From contig JAZTWP010000013.1 of assembly GCA_045636025.1 (NCBI GenBank), positions 1-38,449 of the forward strand: a stretch of DNA of 38,449 nucleotides, in the 5' to 3' direction. A model generated the notes under the pieces. That model saw only the letters and a program-made list of their open reading frames with translations. It had not been told where the DNA came from and did no database searches. Shown in pieces: positions 7,394-15,936 of this stretch. Origin of the DNA: UBA1081 sp045636025. GTDB taxonomy: Bacteria; Bacillota; Clostridia; Oscillospirales; Acutalibacteraceae. Numbering within the stretch: position 1 is the stretch's first letter; each line of letters starts with the position of its first letter. Both the position numbers and the translations under genes were made by a program.

Positions 7394-8332
7394 ATGAGCA
7401 AGAAAAAACTTTTTTTAATTATAGTTTCAGCAGTTGCGGCTATTGTAATTTTATTCACAGCCGTAATACACCCCCTTATCAGCGAAAGCATTCACAAGAA
7501 TGTCAGCGCAGAGAATCAGCCTGCTCAGGTTGTTGACTTTGCGGAAAAACCTGCTGATGCAATACGTGTAATGTCATTCAACATAAGATGCACAAGCCTC
7601 GGAATGATAAAAAGAAGCACAAGAAACGATGAGGTCATTGAAACAATAAAAAAGGGAATGCCTGACTCATTCGGTGTGCAGGAGGCAACTCCCACATGGA
7701 TGAGATATCTTAAAAACGAACTCGGTGACCTTTATGATTATGTCGGAGTAGGCAGAGCAAACGGCGGAAACAGCGGCGAATACTCTGCAATTTTCTATCT
7801 CAAAGATAAATATGAAGTTTATGATTCAGAAACATTCTGGCTTTCAGAAACTCCTGAAAAACCTTCTAAAGGCTGGGATGCAAGTATGAACAGAATCTGT
7901 ACCTGGGCAATTCTTGAAGAAAAAGAAACCGGCACTTTGTATATGCACATAAATGCTCATTTTGACCACAAAGGTACAGAAGCTCAGTCACACAGTATTG
8001 ATCTTATTCTTGACAAAGTGCAGCAGTACAAAAACATTCCGGTTGTATTTACTGCAGATATGAACATCAAAGAAGGAACAGACCTTTACAAGAAGATTGC
8101 AGATTCAAAAATCCTCTGGGATACAAAAAAAATTGCTCCCGACACAATGGATTATCTTACATTCCACAATCTTGAACCTGCCGCAAATGAAGGAAGAATC
8201 CTTGATTACATTATGATCAATGAGTGCCCCGGTTTCGGAGTCACCTCATATAAAGTTGTAACTGCAGGTATCAACGGTAAGTTTGTTTCAGACCATTATC
8301 CAATTTACGCAGACCTTTTCATAGGTAGATAA
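7394..8332 (+). CDS. Membrane-anchored endonuclease/exonuclease/phosphatase (EEP) family protein, copy 2
   Basis: Seen: 312 residues. One N-terminal membrane segment (about 6-27) is followed by an EEP domain with MSFNIRC, FGVQEAT, HINAHFDH, TADMN and SDHYPIYADL, all catalytic positions kept. It shares long stretches with the upstream protein (for example ETFWLSETP and RICTWAIL in both), so the two arose by tandem duplication. Differences are concentrated in the N-terminus and in loops such as SMNRIC versus DCYRIC, compatible with different substrates. SD AGGTG; the 21-nt gap and lack of a promoter between them indicate one mRNA. The function is probably hydrolysis of an extracellular phosphoester, but this is inference. 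Confidence 0.84.
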   Translation: MSKKKLFLIIVSAVAAIVILFTAVIHPLISESIHKNVSAENQPAQVVDFAEKPADAIRVMSFNIRCTSLGMIKRSTRNDEVIETIKKGMPDSFGVQEATPTWMRYLKNELGDLYDYVGVGRANGGNSGEYSAIFYLKDKYEVYDSETFWLSETPEKPSKGWDASMNRICTWAILEEKETGTLYMHINAHFDHKGTEAQSHSIDLILDKVQQYKNIPVVFTADMNIKEGTDLYKKIADSKILWDTKKIAPDTMDYLTFHNLEPAANEGRILDYIMINECPGFGVTSYKVVTAGINGKFVSDHYPIYADLFIGR

Positions 8333-8340
8333 AAAATAAC

Positions 8341-8372
8341 GCAGGGAGAGTAAGTTCTCCCTGCATTTTTTA
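8341..8372. terminator. Bidirectional Rho-independent terminator between convergent genes
   Basis: Perfect 9-bp stem GCAGGGAGA/TCTCCCTGC (8341-8349, 8356-8364), 6-nt loop, T run on the plus side and an A run on the other side. It serves the EEP pair (plus) and the SanA-like gene (minus), whose stop codon overlaps the T tract. Confidence 0.85.
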
Positions 8373-9050
8373 TACCTTGTCATTCGTTTCATCACCGTTA
8401 CCGCTTATGGGAATTGCTTCACCGAGATAAGTCGGTTCAGGATTGAGTCTTACATAGATAAACTCTTTGTTTCTTGCCAGAAATTCTCTGATGGTGTTAT
8501 AGATATTTGTATCTGCTGCATAGGGTCTGAGCTGACTGTCAACACCGTATGCTTCAAGACCAAGATATTCTGCAATGTAAATTGCTCTGTGAAGATGATA
8601 TTCCTGAGAAATAATAATTATTTTTTTAGCCTGAAAAACATCTCTTGCTCTGTACATTGATTCGTATGTTGAAAAACCTGCGTGGTCCATAAAGATGTCT
8701 TCAGACGGCACTCCCTGTTCTTTCGCATAGCTTTTCATTGCATTGACTTCATCATAGTCATCTCTGCCGTGATCACCGCTCATAAGAATTTTAGGTGCTG
8801 AGCCGAGTTCATACAAATTGATGCCCGTTTTTACACGATCTTCAAGCATATGGCTGAGAGTTGTTCCGTCAACACCTGCCCCCAACACAAGAATACAGTC
8901 AACATCTGTAAGCTCTGCCGATTCTTCTGCGGTAATTATCTTATCTTCAGTAGAACTGACCATATAAGCATTGACACTGAGAGCATATATAAAACCGACA
9001 ATAAACAATATCACAAAAACAATAAATGCTGTCATTATTTTCTTTTTCAT
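8370..9050 (-). CDS. SanA/YdcF-like DUF218 membrane-anchored protein
   Basis: Seen: 226 residues; one N-terminal membrane segment (about 5-27), then the DUF218 (YdcF) domain: DCILVLGAGV (about 51-60), LEDRVKTGINLY, KILMSGDHGRDDYDE (about 88-102) and IIIISQEYHLHRA (about 144-156), which are the hallmark segments of the SanA subgroup. Family knowledge: SanA affects envelope permeability to vancomycin in E. coli and Salmonella; the biochemical reaction of the domain is not established. The C-terminus ends in a short polar tail. It follows the metallophosphoesterase gene after 20 nt with a strong SD (AAAGGAG), so the two are co-transcribed and probably both act at the envelope. Confidence 0.85.
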   Translation of the reverse strand: MKKKIMTAFIVFVILFIVGFIYALSVNAYMVSSTEDKIITAEESAELTDVDCILVLGAGVDGTTLSHMLEDRVKTGINLYELGSAPKILMSGDHGRDDYDEVNAMKSYAKEQGVPSEDIFMDHAGFSTYESMYRARDVFQAKKIIIISQEYHLHRAIYIAEYLGLEAYGVDSQLRPYAADTNIYNTIREFLARNKEFIYVRLNPEPTYLGEAIPISGNGDETNDKV

Positions 9051-9070
9051 TGCCTCTCCTTTATTTCAGC

Positions 9071-10210
9071 TCAGTCTATATATCTGACTTTTCTCATACC
9101 GAAAACTCTTACAATAAGATGACCTGAAGTATGAAGGAAACGCTCTCTGAGGCTCTTAACAGCAACACTCTTTACTGTTTTCTGTGAAAGTTCATCTGCA
9201 TTTTTGTATGCAGGAAGCGTTTTGAGTTTGAAAACATCATACCAGCGAACAACTCTTGAAGTGTATGATGCTGTATCATTCTCATTTACTTCAATCATTC
9301 TGTAACCATACTGAGTTGAGAAACAGTCATCCTGATAACGTGTACTGAGAGAATTGACAATATCTATTCCCTTGTGTCTGACACCGAAAGCATTTGTATG
9401 GTCGTGACCAGAGAAAACCGCAAGACAGTCACCACGGCGGACAAGAGCATCAAACTGACCGTGATTGATTGCACCGCAACAAGGTTTCTCGTGGAAGAGA
9501 CCGAAATTTATGCCTTTGGGGTCAAATCTGTAATTTTTATCATACTGATAAATTCCCTTGTATGTATAAGGTGTGCAGATTTTTACAGTTTTGAGAGCAT
9601 CATAAACTTCAGGCACGATAATGTGCTGAAAAGCAAGTGAATAAACCTTTTTTCCGTACATATCCTCGTAAGCCTTGCTCTTTTCTTCATACCAGGCTAC
9701 TTTTTCTTCAGATGTATTCGCATACTTCCCCTCATCATCATAATCACCTGAGTCAAATATCCAGAGGTTGAATTTAACTTCATCACCATCTGTTGCAAGC
9801 ACAGGCACATTGTAAGTACCGCAGCCGTCCATTATATCGCCTTCATCAACAGAAATGCTGCAGGAGAATTCATTATAACAAGCCATAAGCTCCTGTCTTG
9901 TGAGAATTCCCGATTCAGAATCGTGATTACCGAATGTAAGTGCAACGGGAATATTTCTCTTATCAAAAAGATTCATAAATCTTCTTGTTCTTTCAAAGAC
10001 TTCATCTCTGCCGCAATCAGATGAAATTGTATCGCCTGTTACAACAACAACATCAGGCTTTTCTCTGTCAAGGGCATTTTCAATAAGCCACATTGACATT
10101 TCCTGATTATCAGCCCCCAGATGTGTATCCGTTACGTGCATAACTCTTAATTTACCGTTATTGAATCTCAGAGGTCTTGACGATGTTTTATCAAAAATTT
10201 CTTTATTCAT
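9071..10210 (-). CDS. Calcineurin-like metallophosphoesterase
   Basis: Seen: about 379 residues with the metal-site motifs in order: DTHLG (Asp-x-His), VVVTGDT, FGNHDSE (GNHD), the His of LAFQHIIVP, and FSGHDHTN (GHDH). This layout matches the class III phosphodiesterase/purple-acid-phosphatase-like group of the superfamily. No signal peptide is seen, so it is predicted cytoplasmic. The reaction is a phosphomono- or diester hydrolysis, substrate unknown. Start is uncertain: GTG 10219, ATG 10216 and ATG 10210 are all in frame; only 10210 has GAG at a normal distance (8 nt), so it is used here. It is the first gene of a two-gene unit with the SanA-like gene. Confidence 0.85.
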   Translation of the reverse strand: MNKEIFDKTSSRPLRFNNGKLRVMHVTDTHLGADNQEMSMWLIENALDREKPDVVVVTGDTISSDCGRDEVFERTRRFMNLFDKRNIPVALTFGNHDSESGILTRQELMACYNEFSCSISVDEGDIMDGCGTYNVPVLATDGDEVKFNLWIFDSGDYDDEGKYANTSEEKVAWYEEKSKAYEDMYGKKVYSLAFQHIIVPEVYDALKTVKICTPYTYKGIYQYDKNYRFDPKGINFGLFHEKPCCGAINHGQFDALVRRGDCLAVFSGHDHTNAFGVRHKGIDIVNSLSTRYQDDCFSTQYGYRMIEVNENDTASYTSRVVRWYDVFKLKTLPAYKNADELSQKTVKSVAVKSLRERFLHTSGHLIVRVFGMRKVRYID

Positions 10211-10273
10211 TTTCATCACTCATTCAGAAAAATTTATTGAACTGCACATAAATGCAATACTCATACTTTTTAT

Positions 10274-10302
10274 ATTTTACATCGTAATAGATAAAAAATC
10301 AA
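10274..10302 (-). promoter_or_regulatory. sigma-A promoter of the metallophosphoesterase-SanA unit
   Basis: TTGATT (10302-10297), 17 nt, TAAAAT (10279-10274) on the minus strand, about 60 nt before the start codon. Confidence 0.68.
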
Positions 10303-10335
10303 CATAATTACACAACAAAAAAAGTAAAGATATTA

Positions 10336-10365
10336 TAAAGAAAAAGCAGGGTTTACACACCCTGC
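10336..10365 (-). terminator. Rho-independent terminator of the AI-2E family gene
   Basis: GCAGGG/CCCTGC stem (10365-10360 with 10351-10346), 8-nt loop, then TTTTTCTTT on the minus strand. The stop codon of the gene lies in the terminator loop. Confidence 0.75.
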
Positions 10366-11510
10366 TCTGCATTTTCATGTTTTTTGTTTTTGAAAAGATG
10401 AATTATTCCTTCTTCGTTGAGAAGATTGATAATAATTACGATAAACGGAAGAATGAAAATACCCATCGCTCCGAAAATCTTTACACCGAGGAACATTGCC
10501 ATAATTGTCACAACGGGTGAAATGCCAACCTGACCAGCCACAAGTTTAGGCTCTATTACCTGTCGTATAACTGTTATAAGCGCATATATAACAAGAAGAC
10601 CAATACCCATTGCAATATTGCCGGTTATAAATGAATATACACTCCAGGGAAGCATTACTGTGCCTGTACCGAGAACGGGAATAATATCAATGAAAGCTAT
10701 TATAAGACAGAGCCAGATAATATTTGAACCGTCAAAAATCTTGAGAAGTTTAAGTATTCCGAGACCTATAAACAATTCAGCAGTAGTGATAATGATGATT
10801 GACGTATAGGCTTTGACCATTTTGCCCACGGAAGAAATAACAATTCTTTTTGCCCTTATGAGTTTTTTCTGATTTTCTTCAGAGAACTGTCTGAGCACAA
10901 AACTTTTTATATCATCAAATGTTGCTGTCATAAAACAAGCAGCAACAACTGAAACAATAAATCCGATAAGAGCGTTAGGCACTTTTGAAATAGCACTGCC
11001 GATGGGAGTTATAAGCTTTGAGAGATTACTTGTGATTGTTGAAACTATATCACCGCTTACAATAAATTCTCTGAGCGAATCAATACCTCTGGTGATAGCA
11101 TTGTTTGCTTCTGCAGGAAGCATTGACGCAATTTCAAGATCAAGATAACCTGTTTTTATAACATCAAAAATATCTCCTGATGTAGAGCATCTGTCAATAA
11201 AGCCTGTTATATAGTCTTTTGCAGCAGAAATAACTCTTACACCAATCAGAGCAAACAGACCGAGAATCACCGCATACACAAAAACAGAAAGAAGCGCACT
11301 CACAACACCCTTGGAAGCAAATTTAACTTTTCCCGTAATGAACTTAAGTGGTCTCTGAAGCAATGCTGCTACAAGAAGTGCGGCAATAAACGGAAATACA
11401 ACGCTGAATGCATATTTCATAAACAGCAGAAATGCCGCTATAATCATTCCGAAATACAGCACGTTTACAATAAACGACCATCTTTTCTGAGTTTTATCCA
11501 AAAAAAACAC
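10353..11510 (-). CDS. AI-2E family transporter (YtvI/PerM-like, UPF0118)
   Basis: Seen: 385 residues with about eight hydrophobic helices in the family arrangement: two near the N-terminus (about 14-50), one at about 65-90, a long soluble segment (about 95-155), and a C-terminal bundle containing IPVLGTGTVMLPWSVY (about 280-295) and the conserved VIEPKLVAGQVGISPV (about 322-337), which identify the family. Family knowledge: members have been linked to autoinducer-2 export, Na+/H+ antiport or, in spore formers, a sporulation role (YtvI); the function here is not decided. It is monocistronic with SD GAGGTG, its own promoter and terminator. Confidence 0.85.
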   Translation of the reverse strand: MFFLDKTQKRWSFIVNVLYFGMIIAAFLLFMKYAFSVVFPFIAALLVAALLQRPLKFITGKVKFASKGVVSALLSVFVYAVILGLFALIGVRVISAAKDYITGFIDRCSTSGDIFDVIKTGYLDLEIASMLPAEANNAITRGIDSLREFIVSGDIVSTITSNLSKLITPIGSAISKVPNALIGFIVSVVAACFMTATFDDIKSFVLRQFSEENQKKLIRAKRIVISSVGKMVKAYTSIIIITTAELFIGLGILKLLKIFDGSNIIWLCLIIAFIDIIPVLGTGTVMLPWSVYSFITGNIAMGIGLLVIYALITVIRQVIEPKLVAGQVGISPVVTIMAMFLGVKIFGAMGIFILPFIVIIINLLNEEGIIHLFKNKKHENAEQGV

Positions 11511-11539
11511 CTCATTGGTTATTTTATACGTTTTATTTT

Positions 11540-11568
11540 ATTTTACACTAAAACTACACCTGAAACAA
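11540..11568 (-). promoter_or_regulatory. Probable sigma-A promoter of the AI-2E family gene
   Basis: TTGTTT (11568-11563), 17 nt, TAAAAT (11545-11540) on the minus strand. The -35 is only moderately close to consensus. Confidence 0.55.
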
Positions 11569-11601
11569 GTATAAATAAAAATATTTTTGGTAAAGAAATT
11601 A

Positions 11602-11636
11602 TAAAGAAAATACAACCTGCAGAATACAGGTTGTAT
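11602..11636 (-). terminator. Rho-independent terminator of the metG-tatD-citrate synthase operon
   Basis: A 10-bp stem (11610-11619 with 11627-11636, core TACAACCTG/CAGGTTGTA) with a 7-nt loop is followed on the minus strand by TTTTCTTT. It begins 7 nt after the citrate synthase stop codon. Confidence 0.78.
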
Positions 11637-11642
11637 CTGAAA

Positions 11643-13010
11643 TTATCTTTCTTCGTAAGAGACATAATCTCTTCTGTCCTGAACATTCATATATGCAGGA
11701 CGGATGATTTTGCCTGAGTTTATGATTTCTTCAAGTCTGTGAGCACTCCAGCCTGCGATTCTTGCAACAGCAAAAATAGGAGTATAAAGCTCCTCGGGAA
11801 TACCGAGCATTTCATAAACAAAACCCGAATAGAAGTCAACATTTGCGCTGACACCTTTGTAAATCTTTCTTTTTTCCGCAATAGCATCGGGAGCAAGACG
11901 CTCAACATTTGTATAAAGTCTGTATTCGGATTCCAGACCTTTTTCAACAGCAAGTTTTTCAACAAAGCCTTTGAAGACTTCAGCTCTGGGGTCTGAAAGT
12001 GAATATACCGCATGACCCATTCCGTAGATAAGACCACTGTTGTCAAAAGCTTCTTTATTGAGGATTTTAAGAAGATATGCCTTGATTTCCTCATCATCGT
12101 CCCAGTTCTTTATATTGGCTTTTATATCCTTGAACATATTGCGCACTTTGATGTTTGCACCACCGTGACGGGGACCTTTAAGTGAGCCGAGAGCCGCAGC
12201 AATAGCAGAATAAGTATCTGTACCTGATGAAGTTACAACATGAGTTGTGAATGTAGAATTGTTTCCTCCGCCGTGTTCAGCATGAAGAATAAGTGCAAGG
12301 TCAAGAAGTTCAGCTTCAAGAGGTGTGAACTGACCGTCAAGACGCAGCATATAAAGAATATTTTCAGCTATTGAGTATTCTTCCTTGGGCTCATGAATAA
12401 AAAAGCTGGGATTACCCTTGATATAGTAGTTGTATGCCTGGAAACCGTAAACAGAAAGTAACGGAAACAGCGAAATAAGACGAACACACTGTCTTAAAAC
12501 ATTACCGATTGATGTATCATCTGGTTTTTCATCATAAGAATAGAGCGCAAGAACACTTCTTGCAAGTGAATTCATAATATCACCTGATGGCGCCTTCATG
12601 ATAAAGTCACGAACAAATGATACGGGCAGTTCACGATAATTTGCAAGAACAGTCTTGAATTCGTCAAGCTGTGACTCATTGGGCAGAGAACCGAAAAGAA
12701 GAATATAGATTGTTTCTTCAAAACCGAATCTTCCTCGTTTTGCCATATCTTCAATAATATCTTTAACATTGTATCCGCGGAAGAAAAGCAGACCTTCACA
12801 AGGTATATCCACACCGTTGACAGTCTTTTTTGACTGAATCTCAGATATCTCTGTAAGACCGGTAAGAACACCTTTACCGTTAACGTCACGAAGTCCTCTG
12901 TTTACGCTGTATTTTGTGTAAAGTTCAGGGTCAATAGCACCTTCATCGAGACACATCTGCTTATACTTTTCAAGCTCCGGCGCATTGCCCGAATAGAATT
13001 TTTTAATCAT
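11643..13010 (-). CDS. gltA: Citrate synthase (Si-type), clostridial long form
   Basis: Seen: 455 residues. Catalytic positions are recognisable: LHAEHGGGNNSTF (first His), GPRHGGANIKV, YGMGHAVYSLSDPR (second His) and the Asp of NVDFYSGF. The substrate-binding loop and the ends fit the citrate/2-methylcitrate synthase superfamily; the roughly 455-residue form with GGGNN after the first His is typical of anaerobic Firmicutes. It condenses oxaloacetate and acetyl-CoA to citrate, in an organism like this mainly for the oxidative branch leading to 2-oxoglutarate and glutamate. 2-Methylcitrate activity cannot be excluded. It is the last gene of the metG-tatD unit, 46 nt after tatD, with a strong SD (GGAGG, 6 nt). 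No aconitase or isocitrate dehydrogenase is adjacent. Confidence 0.92.
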   Translation of the reverse strand: MIKKFYSGNAPELEKYKQMCLDEGAIDPELYTKYSVNRGLRDVNGKGVLTGLTEISEIQSKKTVNGVDIPCEGLLFFRGYNVKDIIEDMAKRGRFGFEETIYILLFGSLPNESQLDEFKTVLANYRELPVSFVRDFIMKAPSGDIMNSLARSVLALYSYDEKPDDTSIGNVLRQCVRLISLFPLLSVYGFQAYNYYIKGNPSFFIHEPKEEYSIAENILYMLRLDGQFTPLEAELLDLALILHAEHGGGNNSTFTTHVVTSSGTDTYSAIAAALGSLKGPRHGGANIKVRNMFKDIKANIKNWDDDEEIKAYLLKILNKEAFDNSGLIYGMGHAVYSLSDPRAEVFKGFVEKLAVEKGLESEYRLYTNVERLAPDAIAEKRKIYKGVSANVDFYSGFVYEMLGIPEELYTPIFAVARIAGWSAHRLEEIINSGKIIRPAYMNVQDRRDYVSYEER

Positions 13011-13056
13011 TCTCTTCCTCCTTCGCAGTGCACCTCTCCCCGGGACAGACGCACAA

Positions 13057-13821
13057 TCATTCTATCTCAAATAACCTTTTCGTATTTTCTGCAGTAATGT
13101 AAAGTAATTCTTCAGCAGAAATACCTCTGACACCTGCAATTTTTTCTGCAACATACTCTATATATGCAGAATTATTTCTCTTTCCTCTCATTGGTACGGG
13201 AGCCATATAAGGACAATCTGTTTCAAGCAATAATCTGTCTAGCGGTATCATTTCTGCGACCTCAACAGGTTTCACGGCATTCTTGAATGTAACCGCACCG
13301 CCGAGACCTATATACATACCGAGTTTCAGCACTTCCTTAGCCATCTCTGTGCTGCCTGAATAACAATGCAGGACTCCCTTAGGCTTATATTTCATAAGAA
13401 GTTCCATTGTATCTGCGTGAGCTTCTCTGTCATGCACTATAACGGGCATATCATACTTTACTGCAAGCTGAAGATGCTTTTCAAAAACATCTTTCTGCAC
13501 ATCTTTCGGTACAAAATCATAATGATATTCAAGACCGATTTCACCGACTGCCACACACTTTTCGTGCGAGAGCATTTTCTCAATTTCAGCAAGTCTGTCA
13601 TCTGTGAATTCAAGTGCAGATTCGGGATGATAACCGCATGCAGCATAAACAAACGGATATTTCTCTGCCATTTCAAGTGAAGCGAGAGATGATGCCACAT
13701 CTGTACCGCAGTTTATAATACCGACAATGCCCGCATCCGGCAAGGAAGCGAGCAAAGAATCACGGTCGATATCAAATTGCTCATCATTGTAATGAGCGTG
13801 TGAATCGAAAATATTTTTCAT
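13057..13821 (-). CDS. tatD: TatD family metal-dependent hydrolase (DNase)
   Basis: Seen: 254 residues, the family length. The TIM-barrel metal ligands are present: FDSHAHYND (HxH, residues 7-9), GEIGLEYHYD (Glu, about 93-102), VIVHDREA (His), LHCYSGS (His) and ETDCPYMAP (Asp). Family knowledge: TatD proteins have 3'-5' exonuclease or DNase activity and take part in DNA repair; the close B. subtilis relative is YabD/DayD, encoded next to metS. Its ATG overlaps the metG stop codon by one base (TAATG), indicating translational coupling. The metG-tatD order is widely conserved in Firmicutes. Confidence 0.94.
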   Translation of the reverse strand: MKNIFDSHAHYNDEQFDIDRDSLLASLPDAGIVGIINCGTDVASSLASLEMAEKYPFVYAACGYHPESALEFTDDRLAEIEKMLSHEKCVAVGEIGLEYHYDFVPKDVQKDVFEKHLQLAVKYDMPVIVHDREAHADTMELLMKYKPKGVLHCYSGSTEMAKEVLKLGMYIGLGGAVTFKNAVKPVEVAEMIPLDRLLLETDCPYMAPVPMRGKRNNSAYIEYVAEKIAGVRGISAEELLYITAENTKRLFEIE

Positions 13822-15779
13822 TATCTGATTTTTGCTCCTACGGGAAGGTCATCAACAAAGATAACTCTTACGTCGTCTTCTGCTGCATCAGCTGCAAGGA
13901 TCATACCGCAGCTTTCAACACCGCAGAGTGTAGCGGGTTTCAGATTTGAAACAACTATAACTTTTTTGCCGATAAGCTGTTCGGGTTTATACCAGAGTGC
14001 AATACCTGATGCAACAGTTCTGGGATTTTCTGTACCGTCATTAAGTGTAAGCTGTAATAATTTTTTTGCTCGTTTTACGGGAACACAATCTGTAATCTGT
14101 GCAACTCTGAGGTCTACCTTTGCAAAATCATCAATGCCGATTTTTGCAACGCCTTCAATTTCCTTTGCAATTTCAGCTTTTCTGCTATCCTGCTGAGCAG
14201 CCTTTGCCTTAGCTTCCATTTCTGCCTGAATCTCTGCTGTTATCTTTTCAACATCGATTCTTGCAAAGAGAGGTGTTGCTGTGCCGACCTTATGACCTGC
14301 GGGAATTGCACCGAATTCCTTAATGCTCTCATATGTGTCAATATCTGTATTAATCTGTGAAAGAATTGCCTTTGATGTTTCAGGCATAAATGCTGAAAGT
14401 TCAACTGCAATAATTCTTATACTCTCGATAAGGTTGTAAAGAACCGTTGAAAGTCTGTCTTTCTTTTCTTCGTCCTTTGCAAGTGCCCAGGGAGCAGTTT
14501 CGTCAATGTATTTGTTGCTTCTCTTAGCAATTGTAAGTACTGCATCGAGTGCATCAGCAATTCTGAAGTCATCGAATGCCTTTTCCATCTTGGGAAGTGC
14601 ACCGAGAATATCAGCCTTGAAGCCGTCATCAAGCTCTTCTGATGCTGTGTTACATGCGAGAACACCGTCAAAGTACTTGTTTGCCATTGCAACAGTTCTG
14701 TTTACAAGGTTACCGATTGTATTTGCAAGGTCTGAGTTATATCTTTCAATCATTGTATCATAAGAGATTGAACCATCCTGTGCGTGAGGCATTTCTGAAA
14801 GAAGATAGTATCTTACTGCATCAACGCCGAATCTTGCGACAAGCTCATCAGCATAGATAACATTACCCTTTGACTTACTCATCTTGTCTTCGCCGAAGAG
14901 AAGCCAGGGATGACCGTAAACCTGTTTCGGAAGCTCCTCACCGAGTGCCATAAGCATAATGGGCCAGTAAATTGTATGGAATCTGATAATGTCCTTACCG
15001 ATTATATGCACATTTGCAGGCCAGTATTTTTTATACATTTCTGAGTTATGTTCCGGATCATATCCCAAACCTGTAATATAGTTGAGCAGAGCATCAACCC
15101 AAACATAGATTACATGTTTTTCATCTCCGGGGAAAGGAATTCCCCATTTAAATGTGGAACGAGAAATACATAAATCCTGAAGTCCGGGTTTTATAAAGTT
15201 ATTGAGCATTTCCTTTTTACGGCTTTCAGGATAAATAAAGTTGGGATTAGTTTCAATATACTCCTCAAGCTGTTTCTGATATTTGCTCATTTTGAAGAAA
15301 TAAGCTTCTTCCTTAGCAGGTTTTACTTCTCTGCCGCAGTCGGGACATTTACCGTCAACAAGCTGAGCCTGTGTCCAGAAAGATTCACAAGGAGTGCAGT
15401 AAAGACCTTCATACTCACTCTTGTAAACATCACCTTTATCAATTAGTTTTTTAAATATCTTCTGTACTGATTCTTCGTGTTGTTTATCGGTTGTTCTTAT
15501 GAATTTATCATAAGTAGTGTTAAGCATGTCGCAGATGTCTTTAATTTCGCCAGCAACTTTGTCAACATACTCTTTGGGTGTAATGCCTGCTTCTTTTGCA
15601 TATTCCTCAATCTTCTGACCGTGCTCATCGGTACCAGTCTGAAAGAAAACATCATAGCCCTGAAGTCTCTTAAAACGGGCAATAGCATCTGTAAGAACAA
15701 TCTCATAAGAGTTGCCGATGTGAGGCTTTCTAGATGTATATGCAATGGCTGTGGTTATATAATATTTCTGTTTTTCCAT
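13821..15779 (-). CDS. metG: Methionyl-tRNA synthetase with C-terminal tRNA-binding domain
   Basis: Seen: 652 residues. Class I signature PHIGNSYEIV (residues about 18-27, the HIGH motif as HIGN), one zinc knuckle CTPC...CPDC (around 125-145), KMSKSKGN (the KMSKS loop, about 295-302), and a C-terminal EMAP/Trbp111-like domain (about 550-652, DFAKVDLRVAQI...SCGMILAA) that dimerises and binds tRNA. It charges tRNA-Met. Start: the frame is open a further 94 codons upstream, but that extension lacks similarity to the family and crosses the promoter; the ATG at 15779 has GGAGG 11 nt before it and gives the canonical N-terminus. The leader is too short for a T-box. First gene of metG-tatD-citrate synthase. 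Confidence 0.97.
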   Translation of the reverse strand: MEKQKYYITTAIAYTSRKPHIGNSYEIVLTDAIARFKRLQGYDVFFQTGTDEHGQKIEEYAKEAGITPKEYVDKVAGEIKDICDMLNTTYDKFIRTTDKQHEESVQKIFKKLIDKGDVYKSEYEGLYCTPCESFWTQAQLVDGKCPDCGREVKPAKEEAYFFKMSKYQKQLEEYIETNPNFIYPESRKKEMLNNFIKPGLQDLCISRSTFKWGIPFPGDEKHVIYVWVDALLNYITGLGYDPEHNSEMYKKYWPANVHIIGKDIIRFHTIYWPIMLMALGEELPKQVYGHPWLLFGEDKMSKSKGNVIYADELVARFGVDAVRYYLLSEMPHAQDGSISYDTMIERYNSDLANTIGNLVNRTVAMANKYFDGVLACNTASEELDDGFKADILGALPKMEKAFDDFRIADALDAVLTIAKRSNKYIDETAPWALAKDEEKKDRLSTVLYNLIESIRIIAVELSAFMPETSKAILSQINTDIDTYESIKEFGAIPAGHKVGTATPLFARIDVEKITAEIQAEMEAKAKAAQQDSRKAEIAKEIEGVAKIGIDDFAKVDLRVAQITDCVPVKRAKKLLQLTLNDGTENPRTVASGIALWYKPEQLIGKKVIVVSNLKPATLCGVESCGMILAADAAEDDVRVIFVDDLPVGAKIR

Positions 15780-15813
15780 TATAAATAAATCCTCCGTAAA
15801 AATATACAGATCA

Positions 15814-15842
15814 ATTATACTATTATTTCCTGAAATATGCAA
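15814..15842 (-). promoter_or_regulatory. sigma-A promoter of metG
   Basis: TTGCAT (15842-15837), 17 nt, TATAAT (15819-15814) on the minus strand; the leader would be only about 28 nt. Confidence 0.7.
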
Positions 15843-15877
15843 GATATTTTTTATTTTATATTTTTCATTATTAATAC

Positions 15878-15905
15878 TTGAAAAATATTCCTCGAATGCT
15901 ATAAT
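15878..15905 (+). promoter_or_regulatory. sigma-A promoter of the secreted lipase-like gene
   Basis: TTGAAA (15878-15883), 16 nt, TATAAT (15900-15905), divergent from the metG promoter. Confidence 0.7.
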
Positions 15906-15936
15906 AAACTTGAATAAATATAAAGGAGCGTTCCTT

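Noticed and set aside
15780..15842. T-box or SAM riboswitch before metG
   Set aside because: The predicted leader is only about 28 nt, far too short for either, and no specifier or T-box sequence is present.
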